Source: Gulosibacter massiliensis
GTDB lineage: Bacteria > Actinomycetota > Actinomycetes > Actinomycetales > Microbacteriaceae
NCBI GenBank assembly: GCA_945901035.1
Contig: CAMDKN010000070.1
Coordinates: forward strand, 1-6,636
Length of the DNA stretch: 6,636 nucleotides
Reading direction: 5' to 3'
The notes under the pieces are model-generated. The model ran no database searches. It was given only the letters and a program-made list of their open reading frames with translations, and was not told the origin of the DNA. Shown here one piece after another: positions 1-5,623 of this stretch (position 1 is its first letter; each line of letters opens with the position of its first letter). Made by a program: the position numbers and the translations under genes.

Positions 1-1055
1 AACTGACCGCACACTTTCTGGCCTCCGCGGGTTTTCGCGTCGCGGCGGTCGGGAACATCGGAGTCCCCGTCCTGGACGCGGTCCGCGACCCGACGGGTTT
101 TGACTTCTTCGTCGTCGAGGTGTCGAGTTTTCAATTGCACTGGCTGCCGACGGTTGGCGCCGGGGCTCTTCGACCGATTGCGAGTGCCTGTCTGAACATC
201 GCGGACGACCATCTGGATTGGCACGGATCGGCGGAGGCATACCGTGCCGCAAAAGGTGCGGTGTACGAAAACACGCGGCGGGCGGTGTTCTACAGCCGCG
301 TCGACCCCGTGACCGAGCAGCTTGTTCGTGAAGCGAACGTTGACGAGGGGTGCGAGGCGATTGGATTCGGGTTACAGACTCCCGACACGGGCGAATTGGG
401 GACGGTTGATGGCCTGCTCGTCGATCGAGCGTTTATTGTCGACCGCCGAAATTACGCACAAGAACTGACCACAATCGACCATCTCGCCGAAATTGGTTGT
501 GCAACTCCGCACATGATTCTCAACATTCTCGCGGCGGCAGGGATGGCGCTGTGCGTCGGGGCGACCGCCAAGGCAATTGCCGCGGGGCTCGACACCTTCG
601 AAACCGACAGTCACCGATGTGAGACCGTTGCGGAATTCGGCGGAATCACCTGGGTGAACGATTCGAAAGCGACCAACTCCCATGCGGCCAATGCGTCGCT
701 TCGGTCCTTTCCCTCGATTGTGTGGATTGTCGGTGGTTTGTTCAAGGGGACTCACATCGACGAATTGGTGCAGGCGCACGCTTCACGACTTCGAATGGTC
801 ATCGCTATTGGTGCGGACAGGGCTGAGCCGCGCCGGGTGATGGAGGAGTGGGCACCCGACGTGCCATTCCAGGAGATTGATTCGGAGGACGTGATGGGCG
901 AAGCGGTCCGTGTCGCGGCGGCGGTGGCTCGAGCCGGCGACACCGTGTTACTCGCTCCGGCGGCGGCGTCGATGGACCAGTTCATCGACTACGCGGAGCG
1001 CGGGCGCCAATTTCAGGCAGCCGTTCGGGCACTCGTGGATGTGACCGATGAGTAG
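1..1055 (+). CDS. murD: MurD, UDP-N-acetylmuramoyl-L-alanine:D-glutamate ligase (5' partial)
   Basis: Cytoplasmic ATP-dependent ligase that adds D-glutamate to UDP-MurNAc-L-Ala in peptidoglycan precursor synthesis. The reading frame is open from the window edge (first whole codon at base 3) to the TAG at 1053-1055, giving 350 visible codons. About 100 N-terminal residues, including the ATP P-loop, are presumably upstream. The GTG at 120 is internal: the codons before it encode GNIGVP and lead straight into VVEVSSFQLHW, both MurD hallmarks. Further motifs are NIADDHLDWHG (bases 195-227), YRAAK with the probable carbamylated lysine (240-254), SHR before the C-terminal domain, NDSKATN (657-677), GGLFKG (732-749) and APAAASMDQF near the end. 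One oddity is that the usual HNxxN of Mur ligases reads HMILN at 510-524. The stop overlaps the ftsW start by 8 bases. The identity is secure; only the missing 5' end limits the call. Confidence 0.97.
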   Translation, partial: LTAHFLASAGFRVAAVGNIGVPVLDAVRDPTGFDFFVVEVSSFQLHWLPTVGAGALRPIASACLNIADDHLDWHGSAEAYRAAKGAVYENTRRAVFYSRVDPVTEQLVREANVDEGCEAIGFGLQTPDTGELGTVDGLLVDRAFIVDRRNYAQELTTIDHLAEIGCATPHMILNILAAAGMALCVGATAKAIAAGLDTFETDSHRCETVAEFGGITWVNDSKATNSHAANASLRSFPSIVWIVGGLFKGTHIDELVQAHASRLRMVIAIGADRAEPRRVMEEWAPDVPFQEIDSEDVMGEAVRVAAAVARAGDTVLLAPAAASMDQFIDYAERGRQFQAAVRALVDVTDE

Positions 1056-2199
1056 CGTCTTGAGCGGGCGATTCGCACTGCGAAACCCCTTCGCGGGGGA
1101 CTCGCCAATTGTCACGACCCTCGCCGCTATCACGGCCTTACTCACTCTGTTTGGGCTGTTCATGGTGTTGTCGGCGTCGTCGGTGACGAGTGGACTTCAG
1201 AACGACGGGAATTTCTACGCCGAGGCGTGGATGCAGACCGCCATCGCGGTCGCGGGGAGCGGACTCGCCCTGTTCGTTGCCCGCCTCCCGTTGCAGTTTT
1301 GGCAGGCGGGGCGCAATTACTTCGTGATGATCGGTGTGGCACTGCAAATCGCGGTCCTGATTTACGGCCAATCGTACGGCGGGAACACCAACTGGATCAC
1401 GCTCTTCGGAGTTTCTGTTCAGCCCTCCGAATTCCTCAAACTCGCGGTCATCGTCTGGTTCGCGTCGTGGATTCACGACAACGAACACCTCATCGATGCC
1501 CCGCTGGCTTACTGGCGCGAGGCGGGGTTGTGGGTCGGCATCCCGCTGTTGCTCGTGATGTGGGGACAGGATCTGGGAACCACGATCATTCTGGGAATGA
1601 TTCTGTTGGGAATGATGGTTTTCGCGGGTGTCCCGGCCCGCGCCCTCTGGACCCTGGCTGGACTCGGGCTGGGCTTCGCGCTCATCATGTTGAATCTGGG
1701 TGGTTCCAGCCGAGGCGAGCGGTTTTCCTCGTGGCTACGAGGATGCGCGCCGGAAGATTACGAAACCATCTGCTGGCAAACAATTCACGGGTTGTGGGCT
1801 CTGTCCGCCGGAGGTGTGTTCGGAGTCGGACCGGGGAGTTCGCGGGCGAAGTGGTCGTGGCTGCCTCACGCCGAGTCCGATTACATCTTCGCCATCGTCG
1901 GTGAGGAACTGGGAATGGTGGGCGCGATCGCCTTGATTGCGCTATTCCTCGCCCTCGCCGTGACGTTGATTCGTTTGGTGCGCCAGTTTCCGCAACCGCT
2001 AACTCGAGTGCTCATCGGCGGAGTTTTCGTCTGGGTTATCGGCCAGGCATTCGTCAACATCGCGGTCGTTCTGAATCTTCTGCCGGTTCTTGGCGTCCCG
2101 CTTCCCTTCATTTCATCGGGCGGGTCCGCTCTTCTCGCCATCATTCTCGCGATCGGTGTCGTCATCAGTTGTGTGCGCCACGAGGAGCGTTACGGGTGA
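1048..2199 (+). CDS. ftsW: FtsW, septal SEDS-family peptidoglycan glycosyltransferase
   Basis: Polytopic membrane protein of 383 residues that polymerises lipid II at the division septum, working with a class B PBP (FtsI, not in this window). About ten hydrophobic segments are visible, roughly at 21-44, 59-79, 90-106, 125-142, 158-172, 174-195, 198-216, 282-310, 318-346 and 354-376. SEDS landmarks are PSEFLKLA (126-133), QDLGT (174-178), PHAESDYIFAIVGEELG (273-289) and PLPFISSGGSALL (351-363). D278 aligns with the proposed catalytic aspartate of the family (D297 in E. coli FtsW, from memory). The large outer loop holds C233 and C242, just before WQTIHG. The ATG at 1048 is inside the murD stop region (ATGAGTAG, 8-base overlap) with only a weak GGAT upstream, so translation is probably coupled to murD. 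RodA is the main alternative, but the position between murD and murG strongly favours FtsW. There is no long C-terminal tail such as mycobacterial FtsW has. Confidence 0.96.
   Translation: MSSVLSGRFALRNPFAGDSPIVTTLAAITALLTLFGLFMVLSASSVTSGLQNDGNFYAEAWMQTAIAVAGSGLALFVARLPLQFWQAGRNYFVMIGVALQIAVLIYGQSYGGNTNWITLFGVSVQPSEFLKLAVIVWFASWIHDNEHLIDAPLAYWREAGLWVGIPLLLVMWGQDLGTTIILGMILLGMMVFAGVPARALWTLAGLGLGFALIMLNLGGSSRGERFSSWLRGCAPEDYETICWQTIHGLWALSAGGVFGVGPGSSRAKWSWLPHAESDYIFAIVGEELGMVGAIALIALFLALAVTLIRLVRQFPQPLTRVLIGGVFVWVIGQAFVNIAVVLNLLPVLGVPLPFISSGGSALLAIILAIGVVISCVRHEERYG
2182..2187 (+). promoter_or_regulatory. Ribosome binding site that fixes the murG start
   Basis: GAGGAG lies within the last codons of ftsW, 8 bases before the GTG at 2196. 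It supports that GTG over the in-frame ATG at 2169, which would add nine residues (MCAPRGALR) that do not belong to the MurG fold and would overlap ftsW by 31 bases. Confidence 0.75.
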
Positions 2200-3278
2200 C
2201 CGTCTTCCTTCTCGCGGGTGGCGGAACCGCTGGTCACGTCAATCCCCTGTTGGCAACGGCCGATGCGATTCGGGCGCGTGAACCCGCAGCGACAATAATC
2301 GTCCTGGGCACGGCGGAAGGCCTCGAAGCGCGGCTTGTGCCAGAGCGAGGATATGAATTGGTCACCATCGAGCGTGTGCCGTTCCCTCGACGCCTGTCGA
2401 TGTCCGCGCTGCGCTTTCCGTGGCGTTTTGCCAGGGCTGTCCGACAGGTGCGGGCACTCATTGCGCGTCGCGAAATCGAGGTCGTTGTCGGATTCGGCGG
2501 ATATGCCGCCGCTCCGGCCTATCTCGCCGCGCGGCGCGCAGGCATTCCACTGGTGGTTCACGAGGCGAACGCACTGCCCGGAATTGCCAATCGACTGGGT
2601 TCGCGATTGACGGACCACACGGCTGTCACGTTCGAGGGGACCCCCCTCCGAAACGCCGTCCGAACGGGAATGCCGATTCGGTCCGAGATCGCCCGGCTCG
2701 ACCGCACGGCTGGCCGTAGTGTGGCCATCGCTCACTGGGGTCTCGACTCTCGTCGGCCTGTTGTGCTCGTGACGGGCGGTTCGACGGGAGCAGCCCGAAT
2801 CAACTCGACCATCGTGAATTCGATTAACGAGATTGTGGCGGCGGGGTGGCAGGTAATCCACACGGTCGGCGAGTCCCGCGACTTTGTCGATCCGCACGTC
2901 GCGGGGTATCACCCTATGCCCTACTGCGATCGCATGGACTTGGCGCTTGCCGCCGCTGACCTGGTGATTGCCCGATCGGGCGCGGCGACCGTCTCGGAAC
3001 TCGCCGGACTCGGAATTCCCGCGGTATTTGTCCCGTACCCGGTCGGAAACGGTGAACAAGAACTCAACGCCCGCGGCAGCGTGAGCGCGGGTGGCGCAAT
3101 AATTTGCGCCGACAAAGACTTTTCACCGGAATGGATTCGGACGTCGCTGATTCCCCTTCTGGGCGATGCCCCGCGTCGAGCCGACATGGCCCGTCGAGCA
3201 GCCAACGCGGGAATTCGCGACGGCGCGGATCGCCTCGCTGCGATGGTGCTCGCGGTCGCCACGACATCGCGGGGTTAG
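2196..3278 (+). CDS. murG: MurG, UDP-GlcNAc:lipid I N-acetylglucosaminyltransferase
   Basis: GT-B fold glycosyltransferase, family GT28, bound to the inner membrane face. It adds GlcNAc to lipid I to make lipid II, the substrate FtsW polymerises. The start is taken as GTG 2196, which overlaps the ftsW TGA as GTGA and has a good ribosome binding site. The protein is then 360 residues, the normal family length, and the first strand TVFLLAGGGTAGHVNP begins at residue 2 as in homologues. Motifs: GGGTAGH (8-14, N-terminal glycine loop), GFGGY (99-103), HEANALPGIANR (122-133), GMPIRSE (158-164), GGSTGA (194-199, C-domain glycine loop), RSGAATVSELAGLGIPAVFV (260-279, nucleotide-sugar pocket) and GEQELNA (286-292, the QxxNA region). 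No transmembrane helix is needed. Nothing looks broken or missing. Confidence 0.97.
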   Translation: MTVFLLAGGGTAGHVNPLLATADAIRAREPAATIIVLGTAEGLEARLVPERGYELVTIERVPFPRRLSMSALRFPWRFARAVRQVRALIARREIEVVVGFGGYAAAPAYLAARRAGIPLVVHEANALPGIANRLGSRLTDHTAVTFEGTPLRNAVRTGMPIRSEIARLDRTAGRSVAIAHWGLDSRRPVVLVTGGSTGAARINSTIVNSINEIVAAGWQVIHTVGESRDFVDPHVAGYHPMPYCDRMDLALAAADLVIARSGAATVSELAGLGIPAVFVPYPVGNGEQELNARGSVSAGGAIICADKDFSPEWIRTSLIPLLGDAPRRADMARRAANAGIRDGADRLAAMVLAVATTSRG

Positions 3279-3287
3279 GGTGTATTC

Positions 3288-4679
3288 GTGATTGCCCCTG
3301 ATCTTTTCGCCGAACTTCCGGACAATCTCGGGCGAGTCCACTTCATCGGAATTGGTGGCAGTGGAATGAGTGGAATCGCGCGGATGTTTGTCGAACGCGG
3401 GGTTTCGGTGTCCGGTTCCGATCGGGCGGATTCGGCGACCGTGAAGGCGCTGCGTGCCATCGGAGTCCCGATCCAGATCGGTCACGACCCCGTCGCCGTT
3501 CAGGAAGCGGACACCGTGGTGGTCACGGGTGCCCTGTGGACGGACAATCCCGAATATCAGTGGGCAATCGCGAACGGAATTCGGATCCTTCACCGTTCGA
3601 ATGCGCTGAACTGGCTTGTTCGGGAATCCCGAGTTGTGGCCGTGGCCGGAGCGCACGGAAAAACAACGTCAACGGCGATGATCGTCACCGCACTTCGGGC
3701 GGTCGGACGTGACCCGTCCTTCGTCAACGGGGGAGTGCTTGCGGACCTCGGCGTGTCCGCAGGGTCCGGTGCCGATTCAGAGTTCATCATCGAAGCGGAT
3801 GAGTCGGATGGGTCTTTCGTGATGTATCCGACGGCACTGGGGCTCATTACGAATATCGATTCGGATCACCTGGACCACTACGGTTCGGAATCCGCGTTCG
3901 AGGACGCGTTTGTTGCCTTCGCAAACGGGTGCAGCGAGAGCGTGGTGGTTTCCGGTGACGACCCCACGATAGTGCGACTCATGCCTCGGTTTACCCGTCC
4001 GATCGTCACGTTTGGCCAATCGGAGGGCCTGGATTTCCGGGTTGCGGACATACGGTCCACGGCAGACGGAGTCTCGGCGCGAATTTTTCACGCGGGTGAG
4101 GTCGGCGAGCTCCGACTCGCCGTCGCGGGTGCGCACAACGCGGTCAATGCCACCGGCGCAGTTGCGGTGCTCGTGTCGCTGGGGGTGCCCTTCGGACAGG
4201 CGTGTTCGGCACTCGAGCAATTTCGGGGAACCGGCCGGCGATTTGAACTCCACGGAACGGTGCGTGGTGTTCGGGTTTATGACGATTACGCCCACCATCC
4301 GCGAGAAGTCCGTGCGGCGTTGGACACGGCGCGAAGTGTCGTCGGTGCCGGTCGGGTCATCGCCGTACATCAACCGCATCTGTATTCACGCACTCGGGAC
4401 ATGGCCGCAGATTTTGCCCGCGAATATGAACGTGGCGCGGACTTCACTATCGTCCTCGACGTTTTCGGCGCGCGCGAAGATCCGATTGAGGGTGTCACGG
4501 GCGCGCTCGTGTCCGCCGCTTTCACTGACGTCGAACAGGTGCGATTCTGCCCTGATTGGTCAGAGGCAGCACACGTTGCAGCGGAATACGCGCGAGAGGG
4601 CGACATCATTATGACCCTGTCGTGCGGTGACGTCTATCGGATAATTCCCACCGTGCTCGCGGAGTTGGAGTTGGGGTGA
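3288..4679 (+). CDS. murC: MurC, UDP-N-acetylmuramate:L-alanine ligase
   Basis: Cytoplasmic ATP-dependent ligase that adds L-alanine, the first stem-peptide residue, to UDP-MurNAc. It has 463 residues, the usual MurC length, with all three Mur ligase domains. The N-terminal Rossmann-like domain has HFIGIGGSGMSG (18-29). The central domain has the P-loop GAHGKTT (121-127), EADESDGS (169-176), the SDHLDHYG stretch (192-199) and AHNAVNATGA (282-291), an intact HNxxN motif. The C-terminal domain has RRFELHG (317-323), YDDYAHHPREV (331-341), HQPHLYSRT (361-369) and DVFGAREDP (391-399). YDDYAHHP and HQPHLYSRT separate MurC from MurD, MurE and MurF. The start GTG at 3288 is 9 bases after the murG stop with only a weak AGGG upstream (3277-3280). 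No earlier in-frame start exists after that stop, and the N-terminus fits homologues. Its 3' end overlaps ftsQ by 4 bases. Confidence 0.97.
   Translation: MIAPDLFAELPDNLGRVHFIGIGGSGMSGIARMFVERGVSVSGSDRADSATVKALRAIGVPIQIGHDPVAVQEADTVVVTGALWTDNPEYQWAIANGIRILHRSNALNWLVRESRVVAVAGAHGKTTSTAMIVTALRAVGRDPSFVNGGVLADLGVSAGSGADSEFIIEADESDGSFVMYPTALGLITNIDSDHLDHYGSESAFEDAFVAFANGCSESVVVSGDDPTIVRLMPRFTRPIVTFGQSEGLDFRVADIRSTADGVSARIFHAGEVGELRLAVAGAHNAVNATGAVAVLVSLGVPFGQACSALEQFRGTGRRFELHGTVRGVRVYDDYAHHPREVRAALDTARSVVGAGRVIAVHQPHLYSRTRDMAADFAREYERGADFTIVLDVFGAREDPIEGVTGALVSAAFTDVEQVRFCPDWSEAAHVAAEYAREGDIIMTLSCGDVYRIIPTVLAELELG
4667..4670 (+). promoter_or_regulatory. Ribosome binding site for ftsQ
   Basis: GGAG at the end of murC, 5 bases before the GTG at 4676. 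A second GGAG is at 4661-4664. This supports the GTG start over the in-frame ATG at 4706, which has no comparable purine-rich site before it. Confidence 0.6.
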
Positions 4680-5506
4680 GAAGACCGGATTTCCCCGGCC
4701 AACCGATGCCGCGGCGGCAATCGCGAGTGGCAGCCACTGTCGGCGTAACACGCAACGACAAGGTATCGCCGTCGCCTCAGCGATTCGACGACGACTCACA
4801 TCGGTTCACCGCGCGGAGACGCCGCCGACGGTCCATTGTCATGATCAGTATCGGCACTCTGTTGGGCGTCGCGTTGCTCGTGACCGGGATTGTGATGTCA
4901 CCCCTGCTGACGCTCACGACCATCGTGGTGAAGGGTCGGGACGCTGTTCCCGAAGACGTGATCGTCGGAGCCGCAGCGGACCAGATTGGGCAGCCGCTCG
5001 CCGCGATAAACTTCGACGCCATCAGGGACCGCCTAAGCACTGTTCCGCGGATTCAATCGTTCGCGACGGAACTTCAACCGCCGCACACTCTCGTGATTCG
5101 GGTTGTTGAGCGACAGGCCATTGGCGTTTTGGTGGCGGACGGTGGTTGGACGGTTGTCGATGTTGCGGGTGTTGTCATCGATACGCAGGACATCAAGCCG
5201 CCACGTCTACCCGAGATTGATGTTCCCACCACCTCCGACCGCGGCTTCGCGGCAATCGCCGAGACGCTCGCATCCTTCCCCTCATCGGTCCGTCACGGTA
5301 TCGCGGTTATCTCCGCAACGACACGGGACAGCGTGCGTTTTGAGCTTCGTGGCACAGGGCACCAGATCATTTGGGGGTCGCCGAATGACTCGCTGTTGAA
5401 GTTGTCGGTGATGGAGCGAGCGTTGGAGGTGGCGAACGCGCGATTCGGACGCTACGAAATCGACGTTTCGGCCCCCGACAACATCGTTCTTCAACCCATT
5501 TCTTAG
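4676..5506 (+). CDS. ftsQ: FtsQ (DivIB), bitopic divisome protein
   Basis: Single-pass membrane protein linking the cytoplasmic ring to septal peptidoglycan synthesis, normally in complex with FtsB/DivIC and FtsL. It has 276 residues. A basic cytoplasmic tail (1-52) ends in six arginines (47-52). One membrane helix follows at about 53-74, giving an N-in topology. The POTRA domain covers about 75-146: TTIVVKGRDAVPEDVI, a helix with IGQPLAAINFDAIRDRL, then VPRIQSFATELQPPHTLVIRV. The beta domain runs from about 147 to the end, with the typical GGWTVVDVAGVV and WGSPNDSLLKLSVMERAL. Sequence identity in this family is low, so the call rests on architecture, these short motifs and the position between murC and ftsZ. 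The GTG start overlaps the murC stop as GTGA. The stop TAG is at 5504-5506, followed by a 117-base gap. Confidence 0.93.
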   Translation: MRRPDFPGQPMPRRQSRVAATVGVTRNDKVSPSPQRFDDDSHRFTARRRRRRSIVMISIGTLLGVALLVTGIVMSPLLTLTTIVVKGRDAVPEDVIVGAAADQIGQPLAAINFDAIRDRLSTVPRIQSFATELQPPHTLVIRVVERQAIGVLVADGGWTVVDVAGVVIDTQDIKPPRLPEIDVPTTSDRGFAAIAETLASFPSSVRHGIAVISATTRDSVRFELRGTGHQIIWGSPNDSLLKLSVMERALEVANARFGRYEIDVSAPDNIVLQPIS

Positions 5507-5516
5507 AATGCGACAC
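5504..5516 (+). promoter_or_regulatory. Possible ftsZ promoter -10 (TAGAAT) followed by GACAC
   Basis: TAGAAT at 5504-5509 overlaps the ftsQ stop codon and matches 5 of 6 bases of the TATAAT consensus. GACAC follows at 5512-5516, close to where transcription would begin. GACAC is the core of the motif reported for the actinobacterial regulator WhiA, which acts at ftsZ in Streptomyces. I see no convincing -35 hexamer at 16-18 bases upstream, and both words are short enough to occur by chance. This is a candidate only. Confidence 0.25.
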
Positions 5517-5526
5517 GCCGACCGCG

Positions 5527-5544
5527 TTGCGCGGTATGGCGCAA
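5527..5544 (+). repeat. Perfect inverted repeat in the ftsZ leader
   Basis: TTGCGC (5527-5532) and GCGCAA (5539-5544) are exact reverse complements around a 6-base centre, GGTATG. It could form a 6-bp hairpin in RNA or be a dyad operator in DNA. No T-run follows, so it is not a standard intrinsic terminator. Confidence 0.5.
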
Positions 5545-5566
5545 AGCCGTGACTACCGTGTGGGAG

Positions 5567-5576
5567 CCCGAAAGGG
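5567..5576 (+). repeat. Small CCC-GAAA-GGG hairpin
   Basis: Three C:G pairs close a GAAA loop, a member of the stable GNRA tetraloop class; a flanking G:U pair (5566 with 5577) could extend it. The stem is very short and may be chance in DNA of this composition. Confidence 0.25.
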
Positions 5577-5586
5577 TCGAAATAGT

Positions 5587-5603
5587 CTCGACTTCAAGTT
5601 GAG
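5587..5603 (+). promoter_or_regulatory. Near-palindrome just upstream of the ftsZ ribosome binding site
   Basis: CTCGACTTCAAGTTGAG is a 17-base dyad centred on one C, with a single mismatch that would be a G:U pair in RNA. It ends 10 bases before the GGAGGA of ftsZ. Its left arm also pairs with another segment: GTCGA at 5576-5580 is the exact complement of TCGAC at 5588-5592, so two hairpins here exclude each other. From memory, other actinobacteria carry a similar short dyad rich in AACTT/AAGTT before ftsZ, but I could not align them. Confidence 0.4.
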
Positions 5604-5613
5604 CCTGAACGTT

Positions 5614-5619
5614 GGAGGA
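5614..5619 (+). promoter_or_regulatory. Strong ribosome binding site for ftsZ
   Basis: GGAGGA, 4 bases before the ATG at 5624, is the best Shine-Dalgarno match in the window. It fits the high expression expected for FtsZ, which is not coupled to an upstream gene here. Confidence 0.85.
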
Positions 5620-5623
5620 AGCC

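Noticed and set aside
120..122. GTG as the murD start
   Set aside because: It is inside the gene: the preceding in-frame codons encode GNIGVP and FFVVE, which belong to MurD and join directly to VSSFQL.
1227..1904. A 225-codon open frame on the plus strand, inside ftsW in another frame
   Set aside because: Arginine-rich shadow of the ftsW coding frame, which has clear SEDS motifs throughout.
2169..2171. ATG as the murG start
   Set aside because: It would add nine non-homologous residues and a 31-base overlap with ftsW. GTG 2196 has the GAGGAG site 8 bases upstream and puts the first strand of MurG at the N-terminus.
2190..3059. A 289-codon open frame on the minus strand, opposite murG
   Set aside because: The translation is polar, rich in Arg, Gly and Asp, and resembles no protein fold I know. 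It mirrors the codons of the well-supported murG.
5527..5544. Intrinsic terminator after ftsQ
   Set aside because: The hairpin is only 6 bp and no T-run follows, so there is no support for termination between ftsQ and ftsZ.
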